Made by a program: the position numbers and the translations under genes
Origin: JBCBDX01 sp038529265
GTDB taxonomy: Bacteria; Pseudomonadota; Alphaproteobacteria; Rhizobiales; Rhizobiaceae
Direction of reading: 5' to 3'
DNA: 58,857 nt
Assembly (NCBI GenBank): GCA_038529265.1
Contig: JBCBDX010000014.1
Span: 1 to 58,857, forward strand
The notes under the pieces: generated by a model
Told to the model about the DNA's origin: nothing
Database searches by the model: none
Seen by the model: the letters and a program-made list of their open reading frames with translations, nothing else
Part shown: piece by piece, positions 43,019-52,430 of the stretch
Position numbering within the stretch: position 1 is the first letter of the stretch
Layout of the letters: each line of letters starts with the position of its first letter

Positions 43019-43315
43019 GGTAGGGCGCTAGTTTTCCCCAACGTAAACATATTTAGATTTGTGTCATTTTGTTGCCATGAATGCTGGACAGCCTCGGCAG
43101 TGCGAACACTGATGGGACACCGTTTGCCGTACCGCTAGTGCACTTGTGTGTGGCAAGTTTTTGTCCCGCCAGTGTTTGCCAACTCGATACTAGCAGGCAG
43201 TAATTCTTTGACTGCTTGGTAATTATCGATTTGAAAGCAACAGTCTAAATATCACAGGCAATATTACTGCAAAAACCTACAAGTAAAAACGCCTAAACCT
43301 TGGGGAAGTTATATC

Positions 43316-43756
43316 ATGCGACACTGGATGAAAGCGCTTGCATCAATAGGTTTGCTTTTCGTATTCGCGGCAAGGGCGGCTGCCGGTCCAGAAGGCATCT
43401 ACGACGTGCGTGGGACCGAGATCGACGGTACAGCTTATAGCGGCTTGGTTAAAGTGGTGCGGACCGGCGAAACTTACAGCGTCAACTGGCTGATTGGAGA
43501 GTACCGATATTACGGCTCCGGTATCGGCGCGTCACCACTTGAGGAAGGTAGTATCGTCGGGCCAGCCCATGACAAGGTCAATGTACTAACTGTTGGCTAT
43601 ACTGACGGCGATGAAGAAGTCGGCACCGCTTTTTACATGGAGCAGGAGAACGGCGTTTGGCAGGGTATTTGGACAGAATATGGTTCTGAGCAAGTCTCAA
43701 CAGAAAACTGGTATCCATTAGAAGCCAAGGGTAGCAAAGACACACTCGAGTACTGA
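43316..43756 (+). CDS. Small exported protein, tandem paralogue B
   Basis: 146 residues, signal peptide (MRHWMKALASIGLLFVFAARA) and the same beta-rich domain as the upstream paralogue, with GPEGIYDVRGTEIDGTAYSG, GETYSVNWLIGEY and GVWQGIWTEYGS. A GGGGAAG ribosome-binding site precedes the ATG. The 297-bp gap between the paralogues (43019-43315) contains no ORF, tRNA or repeat that I can support, so paralogue B probably has its own promoter. It converges on nadE. Confidence 0.72.
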   Translation: MRHWMKALASIGLLFVFAARAAAGPEGIYDVRGTEIDGTAYSGLVKVVRTGETYSVNWLIGEYRYYGSGIGASPLEEGSIVGPAHDKVNVLTVGYTDGDEEVGTAFYMEQENGVWQGIWTEYGSEQVSTENWYPLEAKGSKDTLEY

Positions 43757-43783
43757 TTGATATGCTGCTTTTCGATTGAAGCG

Positions 43784-45457
43784 TCAGCTGCGATCACGAA
43801 ACCGATTGGTGATGGGGTAGCGCCGATCACGGCCAAAATTCTTGCGGGTCAGTTTTACGCCCGGCGCGCTTTGGCGCCGTTTGTATTCGGCAATGTACAG
43901 CAAGTGTTCGATACGATGCACCAGTTCACGCGCATGGCCTCGAGCGACAATGCCATCCACGCCCATCTCTTTTTCGACCAAACATGCCAAGATGTCATCC
44001 AGCGCAGGATAAGGCGGTAACGAGTCTTGATCAGTCTGATCAGGCCGTAGTTCAGCCGATGGCGCTTTATCTATGATGTTTTGCGGAATAACCATGCCGG
44101 TCGGCCCCATTGCGCCAGGCGGCGTGTTCTTGTTGCGCCAATCGGCCATTGCATAGACATCCATTTTGTAGACGTCTTTGATCGGATTAAAGCCACCATT
44201 CATGTCGCCATAGAGGGTCGCGTAGCCGACTGACATCTCCGATTTGTTGCCAGTCGTCACAACCATGGAGCCAAACTTGTTGGAGATGGCCATCAAAATG
44301 GTGCCGCGTGTGCGTGACTGAAGGTTTTCCTCTGTCACACCTTCATCAGTGCCTTCAAACAACTCGCCTAGCGCATCACTGAAACCCGACACTGGTGCAT
44401 GTATAGGCACCACATCATACCGACATCCAAGAAGCCTTGCGCAATCAGCAGCATCCTTCAGTGAGTCCTCGGATGTGTATTCATAAGGAAGCATGACGGC
44501 ACGCAGGCGCTCTTCGCCAAGAGCGTCGACGGCAAGTGCCGCGCAGATGGCGGAGTCGATGCCACCAGATAGACCTAGCACAACATTCTTAAAGCCGTTT
44601 TTGTTCACATAGTCGCGCAAGCCTAGCATGCAGGCTCGGTAATTACCCTCAAGACCCTCTGGAATGTTTGAGCGAGGCCCGTCCGAGCATACCCAAGTCT
44701 CTCCATCACGCTTCCAAGTGGTAACCGTAACCTGCTCTTCAAACTGGCTCATCTGAAAGGCGAGCGAACGATCTGCGTTGAAAGCAAATGATGCTCCGTC
44801 AAAAACCAACTCATCCTGACCGCCCAACTGGTTCGCGAAGATAAGTGGAAGGTCGCTATCGATCACTTGGCGGAGTGCTACCTGGTGACGCACATCCACC
44901 TTGTTTTGGTAGTAAGGCGATCCGTTCGGCACCACCAGCAGTTCTGCACCGCTTTCGGCGAGTGTCTCGCAAACACCCAAGTCACCCCAAATATCCTCAC
45001 AGACAGGAATGCCAAGTCGAACACCACGGAAGTTGACCGGCCCAGGCATTGGACCCGCATCAAAAACCCGTTTTTCGTCAAACTCACCATAGTTGGGCAA
45101 ATCCACCTTGTGGCGCTCGGCAACTATTTCGCCTCCATCCAACAGCATGACTGAGTTGTAACGCTTTTCGCCACGAGCCAGAGGCACACCGATGATAACG
45201 CCCGGACCGCCATCATTGGTTTCTTTGGCGAAGTCTTCGACAGCATGTTCACACGCGGTCAAAAAAGCGGGCTTCATCACCAGATCTTCCGGCGGGTATC
45301 CGGACACGAAAAGCTCAGTAAATAAAACGAGATCAGCGCCATGGCGAGCGGCATCTGCCCGCGCTTCTCGCGCTTTGACAATATTGCCCGCAACATCACC
45401 GACAGTCGGGTTCAGCTGTGCAATGGCAATGCGAAGCGTGTCGACTTTTGTATTCAT
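43784..45457 (-). CDS. nadE: Glutamine-dependent NAD+ synthetase
   Basis: The last step of NAD synthesis, amidating nicotinic acid adenine dinucleotide with ammonia released from glutamine. 557 residues: the N-terminal nitrilase-type glutaminase has the triad Glu48, Lys117 and Cys153 (VCEDIWGD), and the C-terminal synthetase has the P-loop SGGIDS at 297-302. ATG 45457 follows AGGTG; the GTG at 45466 is less likely. It is convergent with paralogue B and divergent from the acyltransferase gene. Confidence 0.95.
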   Translation of the reverse strand: MNTKVDTLRIAIAQLNPTVGDVAGNIVKAREARADAARHGADLVLFTELFVSGYPPEDLVMKPAFLTACEHAVEDFAKETNDGGPGVIIGVPLARGEKRYNSVMLLDGGEIVAERHKVDLPNYGEFDEKRVFDAGPMPGPVNFRGVRLGIPVCEDIWGDLGVCETLAESGAELLVVPNGSPYYQNKVDVRHQVALRQVIDSDLPLIFANQLGGQDELVFDGASFAFNADRSLAFQMSQFEEQVTVTTWKRDGETWVCSDGPRSNIPEGLEGNYRACMLGLRDYVNKNGFKNVVLGLSGGIDSAICAALAVDALGEERLRAVMLPYEYTSEDSLKDAADCARLLGCRYDVVPIHAPVSGFSDALGELFEGTDEGVTEENLQSRTRGTILMAISNKFGSMVVTTGNKSEMSVGYATLYGDMNGGFNPIKDVYKMDVYAMADWRNKNTPPGAMGPTGMVIPQNIIDKAPSAELRPDQTDQDSLPPYPALDDILACLVEKEMGVDGIVARGHARELVHRIEHLLYIAEYKRRQSAPGVKLTRKNFGRDRRYPITNRFRDRS

Positions 45458-45538
45458 TAACCACACCTAAAACGACCGGCAGCCAATTAAAAGAATGGTA
45501 CCGAAGTTCTGTTCAATTTCTTCGAAGATACACAGTTT

Positions 45539-46654
45539 ATGGTGCGGACGAAGCAGGCGATGAATCGGAACAGTCACGACGACCCGGGCTTTTTCGTTGC
45601 GGTTGATACCCTGCGCGGCCTCGCCGCTTTGGTGGTGTTGTTTTGGCACTATCAGCACTTTTACTTTTTGGTGCCAGACGACCTGATTTCCGCGGAGCAG
45701 TCGCTCCGTCAACCGGGCTATGCCTATTTGAGCTTTCTATACGAAAATGGCAGCTACGCGGTTCATCTGTTCTGGATGCTGAGCGGCTTCATCTTCGCCC
45801 ACGTCTACCTCAACAAAGATGAAATCGATACGGGTGACTTTGTTACCAGGCGGTTTGCACGTATCTTTCCGCTGCACTACGCGACACTGGCAGCCGTCGT
45901 GATACTCCAAGTAATCAGTTTCACCGTGTTTGGTCGGCATCAAATCTATGATCATAACGATCTGCCGCACTTTTTGATGAACCTTTTCGGCGCTTCTCAT
46001 TGGGGCTGGGAACGCGGCTTGAGTTTCAACGGTCCATTCTGGTCCGTGTCAGTCGAACTATGGGCCTACGCGGCATTCATTCTCATGTTCCCGATGCTGC
46101 GCAGATTTCCGCTTCTTGCACCAGTTTTCACAATCTTGGCTTATTTTCTTTGGTTGTACGTGGGCATAGCACTCACCCAGTGCTTGGCATATTTCGCAAC
46201 CGGACTTGCCATCTGGACCTTCCTGGTCGGACCATACCGATTAAGGCTCCTTACCAGCCCGGTTGCAATCGCCATTTATGTGCCGATCTTTTACCTTGCG
46301 GCACAAACCAAGCTGGAGGGGGGGATCGCGACCATTATCGCCGCCATTGCGCTTCTTTCAATCGCGGTAGCAATCGATGAAACCTTCAAACCTGAATGGC
46401 GCTTGGGACGCTATCTGGGCGAAATTTCATACACCGTTTACATGGTGCACACGCCGATACAGATCGCCATCCTCATTTTGGTCGACGCATTTGGTTTGAG
46501 CCGAGCGCTATTTGACTCGCCAGTCTCGCTGATCGTGTTTTTTGCCTGCACATTTGCGCTCGCAAACATTGTCCGCAACAAGTTCGAAAAACCAATGCGT
46601 CGCTATCTGACCCAGCCCAGGAAGCAAAAACGAGCCAGCTTTCAAAGTGCCTAG
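45539..46654 (+). CDS. Acyltransferase-3 family membrane protein
   Basis: 371 residues, about ten membrane segments. Typical family features are DTLRGLAALVVLFWHY at the start with the catalytic-type His, FWMLSGFIFAHVY, RRFARIFPLHYATL with the conserved Arg, and SVSVELWAYAAF. These proteins O-acylate surface sugars or lipids. The closest targets cannot be identified. ATG 45539 is used; ATG 45560 (MNRNSHDDPG) is an alternative. The end converges on GFA, with a 4-bp overlap. Confidence 0.87.
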   Translation: MVRTKQAMNRNSHDDPGFFVAVDTLRGLAALVVLFWHYQHFYFLVPDDLISAEQSLRQPGYAYLSFLYENGSYAVHLFWMLSGFIFAHVYLNKDEIDTGDFVTRRFARIFPLHYATLAAVVILQVISFTVFGRHQIYDHNDLPHFLMNLFGASHWGWERGLSFNGPFWSVSVELWAYAAFILMFPMLRRFPLLAPVFTILAYFLWLYVGIALTQCLAYFATGLAIWTFLVGPYRLRLLTSPVAIAIYVPIFYLAAQTKLEGGIATIIAAIALLSIAVAIDETFKPEWRLGRYLGEISYTVYMVHTPIQIAILILVDAFGLSRALFDSPVSLIVFFACTFALANIVRNKFEKPMRRYLTQPRKQKRASFQSA

Positions 46655-47043
46655 TCAGCAGCCGGGTGTTGCGGCAACCCATCGCTGATTTCGTAATAGT
46701 CGCCCTTGTCAGCGCAATAGATGTGAAAGCCGGACTTCAGATTGGTAGGGTTGTCAAAAGTGCCAGCCATAATCGACGTACGGTCCGACTGGTGCCGCTT
46801 CCAGAAAAGCGATGAGCCGCAAATCTTGCAAAAACCACGCTGGGCTTCGTCGGATGCAGCATACCACGTGATGTTGTCTGCGCCTTCCACATGCAATTGC
46901 GTATCATCGGCGCGGGTTGCACCGACATAATTGCCGGTCTGTTTACGGCATTGAGTACAATGGCAGTAAACCACCTCCCGCATTGGCCCGGTCACCAAAA
47001 AAGTCACCGCGCCACAGCTGCAACTTCCGCTTTGTTCACCCAT
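46651..47043 (-). CDS. GFA-family zinc protein
   Basis: 130 residues with the GFA zinc ligands in order CSCG, YCHCTQCRK, and CKICGS, followed by IYCADKGDYYEISD. The family is named for glutathione-dependent formaldehyde-activating enzyme; most members have no proven activity. ATG 47043 lies within the 3' end of the LysR gene (8-bp overlap), so the two are cotranscribed and likely coupled. Confidence 0.88.
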   Translation of the reverse strand: MGEQSGSCSCGAVTFLVTGPMREVVYCHCTQCRKQTGNYVGATRADDTQLHVEGADNITWYAASDEAQRGFCKICGSSLFWKRHQSDRTSIMAGTFDNPTNLKSGFHIYCADKGDYYEISDGLPQHPAAD

Positions 47044-47908
47044 TTCGCACCTTGTTTCCAGCAAATCGATCTTGATTGGCTCTTAGCAGATTGGCCAACC
47101 TGTCGATGACCGTGCGCTTGATAGGATCATGGCGTTCATCGTCATGCATGACGATCCACGACACGTGCGTGAGTTCTTCGATTATCGGCCCGGTGCGCTT
47201 TAAGTCGGGTTCTTCATCGCCGACGAAACAGGGCAGAACGCCCTGCCCGCCCCCGCCTTTGATCACATCCAACAGCGCCAGGGGCGTTGAAACCCACATT
47301 GTGATCCATAAGTCTGGCTGACTTTGAACCCAGCTGCTCGACGGCGTTCGGTCGCTTTCCCGCCCGATTGAAATCCAGTTTGCTTTGGTGTCGGGGTCAA
47401 AATCTCTGTGGCAGTAAGGCGCAAATGCGACATTAACAGCTTGTCGTGATGCCAAATTGCCGGACGCAGGGCGGTGATTGCGGATGCCTATATCAGCTTC
47501 ACGATGGCTGATATCGAGACGCGCTTCAGACGTCTTGAAGCAAAGGCGAAATGGCTCATCTGGCGTCCAGAACTCGCTCAGATGGCGCCCCAGAAACCTG
47601 GTGGTCCAAGTGCCAGCAGAAATGGTCACTTTGGGCAGTTGGTACGCGCCACTGGCCCATTGCTCGATATCACCAGCTTGGCGCTGCATCTGACGCACTT
47701 TTTCAAAAAGCGCGTGCCCATCAACGGCCAATTCATAACCGGTTTGATGACGAATAAAGAGCTTGCGGCCAGTCGCCTTCTCCAGCGAAGCCATTCTCCG
47801 ACCTATGGTGGGTGAGCTAATGCCGGTGTCTTGTGAAGCCGCCGCCAGGCTTCCCGTTTCCGCTACCACATGAAAAAGCCGCAGCTCATCCCAATCCAAA
47901 TTTGTCAT
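47036..47908 (-). CDS. LysR-family transcriptional regulator
   Basis: 290 residues. The N-terminal winged helix shows WDELRLFHVVAETGSLAAAS, then ISSPTIGRRMASLEKATGRKLFIRH. The effector domain, about residues 85-285, is of the periplasmic-binding type. The cotranscribed GFA gene may be its target or fellow effector. ATG 47908 gives the normal start. A divergent small gene begins 112 bp away, so the intervening region could hold its operator. Confidence 0.88.
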   Translation of the reverse strand: MTNLDWDELRLFHVVAETGSLAAASQDTGISSPTIGRRMASLEKATGRKLFIRHQTGYELAVDGHALFEKVRQMQRQAGDIEQWASGAYQLPKVTISAGTWTTRFLGRHLSEFWTPDEPFRLCFKTSEARLDISHREADIGIRNHRPASGNLASRQAVNVAFAPYCHRDFDPDTKANWISIGRESDRTPSSSWVQSQPDLWITMWVSTPLALLDVIKGGGGQGVLPCFVGDEEPDLKRTGPIIEELTHVSWIVMHDDERHDPIKRTVIDRLANLLRANQDRFAGNKVRNG

Positions 47909-48020
47909 CGCGCGCTCCAGAAAGCAGTCCTCCAAACATGAAAGACCTCTTTCAATCGTGCGTCTACTAGCAAGATGTCCAGCGCATTATTTTGCAACTA
48001 ACCGCGAAAGGAGAACGAAA

Positions 48021-48191
48021 ATGGTACCCTATTTTTCAAAGCGATCAGCTGATGGTGGGCATGTGCATCCTAAGCAGAGAATGCATCCGCTCGAAGACCC
48101 GCTAAACCACGAAGATCAAAGAGATTTTTTGATCCTATTCGAGCGCTGGCGGACAACTAAAAAAGCGATTGCGCGACTGTTTACACGCTAA
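48021..48191 (+). CDS. Small uncharacterised protein
   Basis: 56 residues from ATG 48021, preceded by GGAGAAC. It starts MVPYFSKRSADGGHVHPKQRM and ends in an amphipathic, basic helix (FLILFERWRTTKKAIARLF). Unknown family. It is followed 10 bp later by a perfect hairpin. The larger frame to 47958 has no good start signal. Confidence 0.5.
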   Translation: MVPYFSKRSADGGHVHPKQRMHPLEDPLNHEDQRDFLILFERWRTTKKAIARLFTR

Positions 48192-48201
48192 TGGTGAAAA
48201 G

Positions 48202-48230
48202 AGCGCCGGGCTTCGAATGCCCGGCGCTCG
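48202..48230. terminator. Strong perfect hairpin, possible bidirectional terminator
   Basis: GAGCGCCGGGC pairs perfectly with GCCCGGCGCTC around a 7-nt loop (11-bp stem), between the ends of convergent genes. There is no long T-run on either side, so it is a good position for termination but only moderate evidence. Confidence 0.5.
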
Positions 48231-48277
48231 CCGATTGGTTCACAGTTGAAATTCATCTTTCAAATTTGAAAGACTTG

Positions 48278-49651
48278 TTATTCAGCCGCTTGCAGCTTGG
48301 AAGATGAACGTACGCCCTTCAAACGCTCAGCGACAAGGAAAGCCAGTTCCAACGCCTGATCAGCATTGAGCCGCGGATCGCAATGGGTGTGGTACCGATC
48401 AGAAAGCTGTTCCTCAGTTACGGCACGTGCACCGCCCATACATTCAGTGACGTCCTTGCCGGTCATCTCAATGTGGATACCGCCGGGATAGCTGCCTTCA
48501 GCCTCATGGACATCAAAGAACCCATCTACCTCGGACAAGACACGGTCAAACGGTCGTGTTTTGAAACCGTTGGCAGAGATCGTGTTGCCGTGCATCGGGT
48601 CACAGGACCAGACAACGCGCTTACCTTCGCGCTGGACCGCTTTGATCAGTTTCGGCAAATGTGCCTCCACCTTGTCATGACCAAAGCGTGCGATCAGCGT
48701 AAGGCGGCCCGCCTCGTTTTCAGGGTTAAGCGTGTCGATCAAGTTCAAAAGATCGTCGGCTTCCAATGATGGACCGCATTTCAATCCGATGGGGTTTTTC
48801 ACTCCACGCGCGAATTCCACATGGGCATGATCTGCCTGGCGAGTACGATCGCCGATCCAAATCATGTGGCCCGATGTTGTGTAATAGTCACCGGATGTTG
48901 AATCCACACGGGTCATCGCTTCTTCATAACCCAGCAAAAGTGCCTCATGCGATGTGTAGAAGTCCGTCTCGCGCAAACGGGCGTAGTTTTCCGGAGTAAT
49001 ACCAATAGAACGCATGAACCCCATGGTTTCGGAAATACGATCCGCCAACCGCTGATAGCGTTCGCCTTGCGGGCTGTCGGAAACAAAGCCCAGCATCCAC
49101 TCGTGCACATTATCAAGGTTGGCATAGCCGCCCTGCGCAAACGCACGGATCAGGTTCAACGTCGCCGCAGACTGGCGGTAGGCCATGATCTGGCGTTCAG
49201 GGTCTGGAATGCGTGATTTCTCATCGAAATCAATGCCGTTGATGATGTCACCACGGTACGATGGCAGCTCCACCTCACCCTGTTTCTCAATGTCTGAAGA
49301 ACGCGGCTTGGCAAACTGCCCGGCAATGCGACCCACCTTCACGACCGGCTTTGAGGAGCCGAAAGTCAGCACAATCGCCATTTGCAAGAATGCGCGGAAG
49401 AAGTCGCGAATATTGTCAGCGCCATGCTCCATAAAGCTCTCGGCGCAATCACCGCCTTGAAGCAAAAACGCCTCTCCTGCTTCGACATTGGCCAAAGCAT
49501 CTTTGAGCGCCCGCGCCTCGCCTGCAAAAACCAATGGCGGATAGCTTGCAAGGCGTTGCTCAACAGTCTCCAGCGCTTCCGCATTTGGATAGCTGGGGAC
49601 TTGCTTGATTGGTTTGTTGCGCCAACTGCTCGGTGTCCAATTATCTGCCAT
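48278..49651 (-). CDS. Class II 3-deoxy-7-phosphoheptulonate synthase (DAHP synthase)
   Basis: The first step of the shikimate pathway, condensing phosphoenolpyruvate and erythrose 4-phosphate. 457 residues from ATG 49651 (MADNWTPSSWRNKP). Class II (plant-like) marks: QGGDCAESF near residue 66-74, VGRIAGQFAKPRS, WSCDPMHGNT, GGIHIEMTG and the C-terminal LNADQALELAF. No chorismate mutase fusion. The ATG at 49669 is an alternative start. Confidence 0.95.
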   Translation of the reverse strand: MADNWTPSSWRNKPIKQVPSYPNAEALETVEQRLASYPPLVFAGEARALKDALANVEAGEAFLLQGGDCAESFMEHGADNIRDFFRAFLQMAIVLTFGSSKPVVKVGRIAGQFAKPRSSDIEKQGEVELPSYRGDIINGIDFDEKSRIPDPERQIMAYRQSAATLNLIRAFAQGGYANLDNVHEWMLGFVSDSPQGERYQRLADRISETMGFMRSIGITPENYARLRETDFYTSHEALLLGYEEAMTRVDSTSGDYYTTSGHMIWIGDRTRQADHAHVEFARGVKNPIGLKCGPSLEADDLLNLIDTLNPENEAGRLTLIARFGHDKVEAHLPKLIKAVQREGKRVVWSCDPMHGNTISANGFKTRPFDRVLSEVDGFFDVHEAEGSYPGGIHIEMTGKDVTECMGGARAVTEEQLSDRYHTHCDPRLNADQALELAFLVAERLKGVRSSSKLQAAE

Positions 49652-49798
49652 GGTTTCTTTGCCCGTCATAGGTTGATGAAAGTCCGCTTATTTCGGTAGC
49701 GAACGCGCTCCTATAGACAAGCCAAAAAGCCCTGTCACCCCAACCCTTGTTTAAGGCGAAAATCAGATGTGACTGTGGCAAGCCGACATCACCACCGC

Positions 49799-50434
49799 TC
49801 AGCCGTCGGCAAGCTGGACCCAATTTAAGTGTGCCAAGGTCTTATCGATATGAACTTGCTGACGCTCTTCCAACTTCACAGAGCGTGGGTAATGCGGCGC
49901 GTGGCGATCCATCAAGATCGGCGTATGGAAATTATCCGTTGTGGAAAGAAAGCGGGCAATAGCATCTTCACCGTGCATTGCATCAAAGCCTTGAAGCACC
50001 GCATCCAGATAGCTCTGCAGAATAAATCCGTCAGAGGGCTCGGCAGAAACTTCAAGGGCCTCATAAATGTAGATGGGTGTATTAATCGGTGCAGCCAGAT
50101 CAACATCGAGATCAGCAAGAGACAGCTCATGGCGCCGATAGCCCACCTCGCGCTCATCCAAGGACGGCAGGCTCGAGGCATGGTCAAAGACCAAAAGCCC
50201 ATCCAACACGGTGTCGCTTCCGGACGGTGACGCACTTAATAGTGCAATCGGCCGTGCCGGGTCCCAGTCTGATCGTGCCACCCATGCTCGACGCCAGCCG
50301 CGAAGCTTTGACGGCAGATAACCAAGCACCGGTGTCCGATGTGTTGCCGGATTAACGAGCGAACCATAGCCAAAATAGGCGATCAACTCGCCGGCAGCGG
50401 CAAGCGCGTTGATGTCTTCATGAGGCATTTTCAT
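49799..50434 (-). CDS. Gamma-glutamylcyclotransferase-like protein
   Basis: About 211 residues of the GGCT fold. The substrate loop FGYGSLVN near residue 20-27 and the catalytic-type Glu in LDEREVGYRR near residue 91-100 are present. GGCT-like proteins split gamma-glutamyl peptides, including glutathione in the ChaC branch. Starting one base from the gor stop, this gene is probably cotranscribed with it, which points to glutathione turnover. Confidence 0.8.
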   Translation of the reverse strand: MKMPHEDINALAAAGELIAYFGYGSLVNPATHRTPVLGYLPSKLRGWRRAWVARSDWDPARPIALLSASPSGSDTVLDGLLVFDHASSLPSLDEREVGYRRHELSLADLDVDLAAPINTPIYIYEALEVSAEPSDGFILQSYLDAVLQGFDAMHGEDAIARFLSTTDNFHTPILMDRHAPHYPRSVKLEERQQVHIDKTLAHLNWVQLADG

Positions 50435-50435
50435 G

Positions 50436-51830
50436 TCAGGCAGCCTGCACAACTCCGGCGCTCACCCGATAGGTGGGCTCGTACATGGTGACGAGCTCTT
50501 CTGCCGCGGTGGGATGAACGGCCATGGTCGCATCAAAATGGTCTTTAGTGCATTTGGCTTTAACGGAAATGCCGAGTAACTGCGCCATTTCTCCGGCGCC
50601 TGGTCCGATGACATGTGCGCCAACAACGACGCGGCTTTGCGCATCTACCAGCAGCTTCATCAACATCTTTTCCTGTCGCCCGGGCAACACATTGTGCATC
50701 GGACGGAATGAAGTCTTGTAAACCTCAATTTCTCTGAAGCGCTCAATTGCCTGCTGCTCAGTCAAGCCGACAGTGCCGATCTCCGGCTGTGAAAAGACCG
50801 CTGTCGCAATCGTCTCGTGATCGGGCTTCGTGGGGTTGTTATTAAACAGGGTCTGGACAAGACACATGCTTTCATGGATCGCGACCGGGGTCAGTTGCAT
50901 CCGGTCCGTCACATCACCGACGGCGTAGATATTGTCGACATTCGTCTTGGAATACTCGTCGACAGGTATCGTACCCCTGATATCGGTTTCAACGCCTGCA
51001 GCATCCAAACCAAGCCCTTTGGTGTTCGGCTTACGGCCAAGCGCGAGCATGACCTGATCGACTTTCAGCACATCGCCTTCAGAAAGCGTGGCGCAAAGCG
51101 CGCCGTCATCATTCTTTTCAATGCTCTCAAAGACCTGCTGCAAAATGACTTTGATACCCTTGTCGATCATGGATTGTTGCAAGTGATCGCGCAAATCTTC
51201 GTCAAAGCCACCGAGGATTTTTTGGCCACGATAGAGCAATGTCGTGTCGACACCCATTCCATGGAAAATATTGGCAAACTCGACGGCTATGTACCCGCCG
51301 CCAGCCACGATGATCGATTTCGGCAATTCATCGAGATGAAACGCTTCGTTGGAGGTAATGCATAGCTCGTGGCCCGGTAGCGCATCATGAGGGTTCGGAT
51401 AGCCGCCAACGGCAATCAGGATCTTGTCGGCTGTAATCGTACGATCCAACGCCTTAAGATAAACCTCGTGCTTGCCGCGCAAAATTGCGCGACTGTCCAG
51501 AATTTCGACGTTACTTGCCTCAAGCCCTTTTCGATAAAGCCCCTCAAGCCGGTCGATCTCGCGATCTTTGTTGGCAATCAGGGTGGGCCAATCAAAGCTG
51601 GCTTCACCAACGTGCCAGCCATAACCAGCCGCATCTTCAAAGTGCTCCGAATACTGCGAGGCATACACAAACAGTTTTTTGGGAACGCATCCGCGGATCA
51701 CACAGGTGCCACCCATGCGAAACTCTTCCGCCAGCCCGACTTTAACACCCAGCGCGGCCGCCCGTTTCGCAGCACGCACGCCGCCAGAGCCGCCACCAAT
51801 GACAAAAAAATCATAGTCATAATCTGCCAT
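50436..51830 (-). CDS. gor: Glutathione-disulfide reductase
   Basis: 464 residues. FAD-binding GGGSGG (12-17) and the redox-active disulfide Cys43-Cys48 in GGTCVIRGCVPKK are present. An NADPH-binding Rossmann domain includes GGGYIAVEFA, and the C-terminal active-site motif VHPTAAEE provides His and Glu. It reduces GSSG with NADPH. DUF2059 lies 29 bp upstream and a GGCT gene is 1 bp downstream. Confidence 0.94.
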   Translation of the reverse strand: MADYDYDFFVIGGGSGGVRAAKRAAALGVKVGLAEEFRMGGTCVIRGCVPKKLFVYASQYSEHFEDAAGYGWHVGEASFDWPTLIANKDREIDRLEGLYRKGLEASNVEILDSRAILRGKHEVYLKALDRTITADKILIAVGGYPNPHDALPGHELCITSNEAFHLDELPKSIIVAGGGYIAVEFANIFHGMGVDTTLLYRGQKILGGFDEDLRDHLQQSMIDKGIKVILQQVFESIEKNDDGALCATLSEGDVLKVDQVMLALGRKPNTKGLGLDAAGVETDIRGTIPVDEYSKTNVDNIYAVGDVTDRMQLTPVAIHESMCLVQTLFNNNPTKPDHETIATAVFSQPEIGTVGLTEQQAIERFREIEVYKTSFRPMHNVLPGRQEKMLMKLLVDAQSRVVVGAHVIGPGAGEMAQLLGISVKAKCTKDHFDATMAVHPTAAEELVTMYEPTYRVSAGVVQAA

Positions 51831-51859
51831 GAATGTGACCTCCCCAGCGGGTCCTGATG

Positions 51860-52402
51860 TTATTCTGTAGCGCCTTCTTCAGCTGCACTTTCCGCAGCTC
51901 CGGTCAGGTCAACACCACCTTCTCGAAGGTTTTGGGCGTTCAGCGCGGAGCTGACACCCTCCAGCATATCGCGCTGGACACCTCTGCTCCAGACGCTGGA
52001 AAGCTGAGCTAGCTCACGGGTGACAATGGCGCCATTGGCCAGAAGTGCTTTGCCCGCATCTGACTCATAGAAGTCGGCAATGGCGTTGAGATCAGCTTCT
52101 GAAAAGGCATTTGCATAAGCGAGCGCAGCTTCGCGCTCCAGGTCTGCGCGTCGGGCGACCATGGAGAGCGCAACCTCTTCGACAGTTGTGAGGATTTCCA
52201 GTTCGATATCCGGATTATTCGTAATTAGCTGAGCACGAATACGCTCGGCAACAGTCGGCAAGATGTTGTCGAAGCGATCGGTTGCTTGAAGTGAAGAAAG
52301 CGCTCGATTAGCCGCATCGATGTGAGATTGAGAGACATCCTGCGCGATAGCAGAACTGGTAAGCATCATAAGCGATGCAGCGAAAATGGCAATGCGTAGC
52401 AT
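51860..52402 (-). CDS. Exported DUF2059 protein
   Basis: 180 residues from ATG 52402, with signal peptide (MLRIAIFAASLMMLTSSAIA). The helical DUF2059 domain is seen in LNAIADFYESDAGKALLANGAIVTRELAQ (split: residues about 120-150). The family is periplasmic and of unknown function. It lies between rpiA and gor on the same strand, 28 bp after rpiA ends, an order also seen in other Rhizobiales. Confidence 0.82.
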   Translation of the reverse strand: MLRIAIFAASLMMLTSSAIAQDVSQSHIDAANRALSSLQATDRFDNILPTVAERIRAQLITNNPDIELEILTTVEEVALSMVARRADLEREAALAYANAFSEADLNAIADFYESDAGKALLANGAIVTRELAQLSSVWSRGVQRDMLEGVSSALNAQNLREGGVDLTGAAESAAEEGATE

Positions 52403-52430
52403 TATCGTTTGTTTCCCGTTTGTTGGTTGG

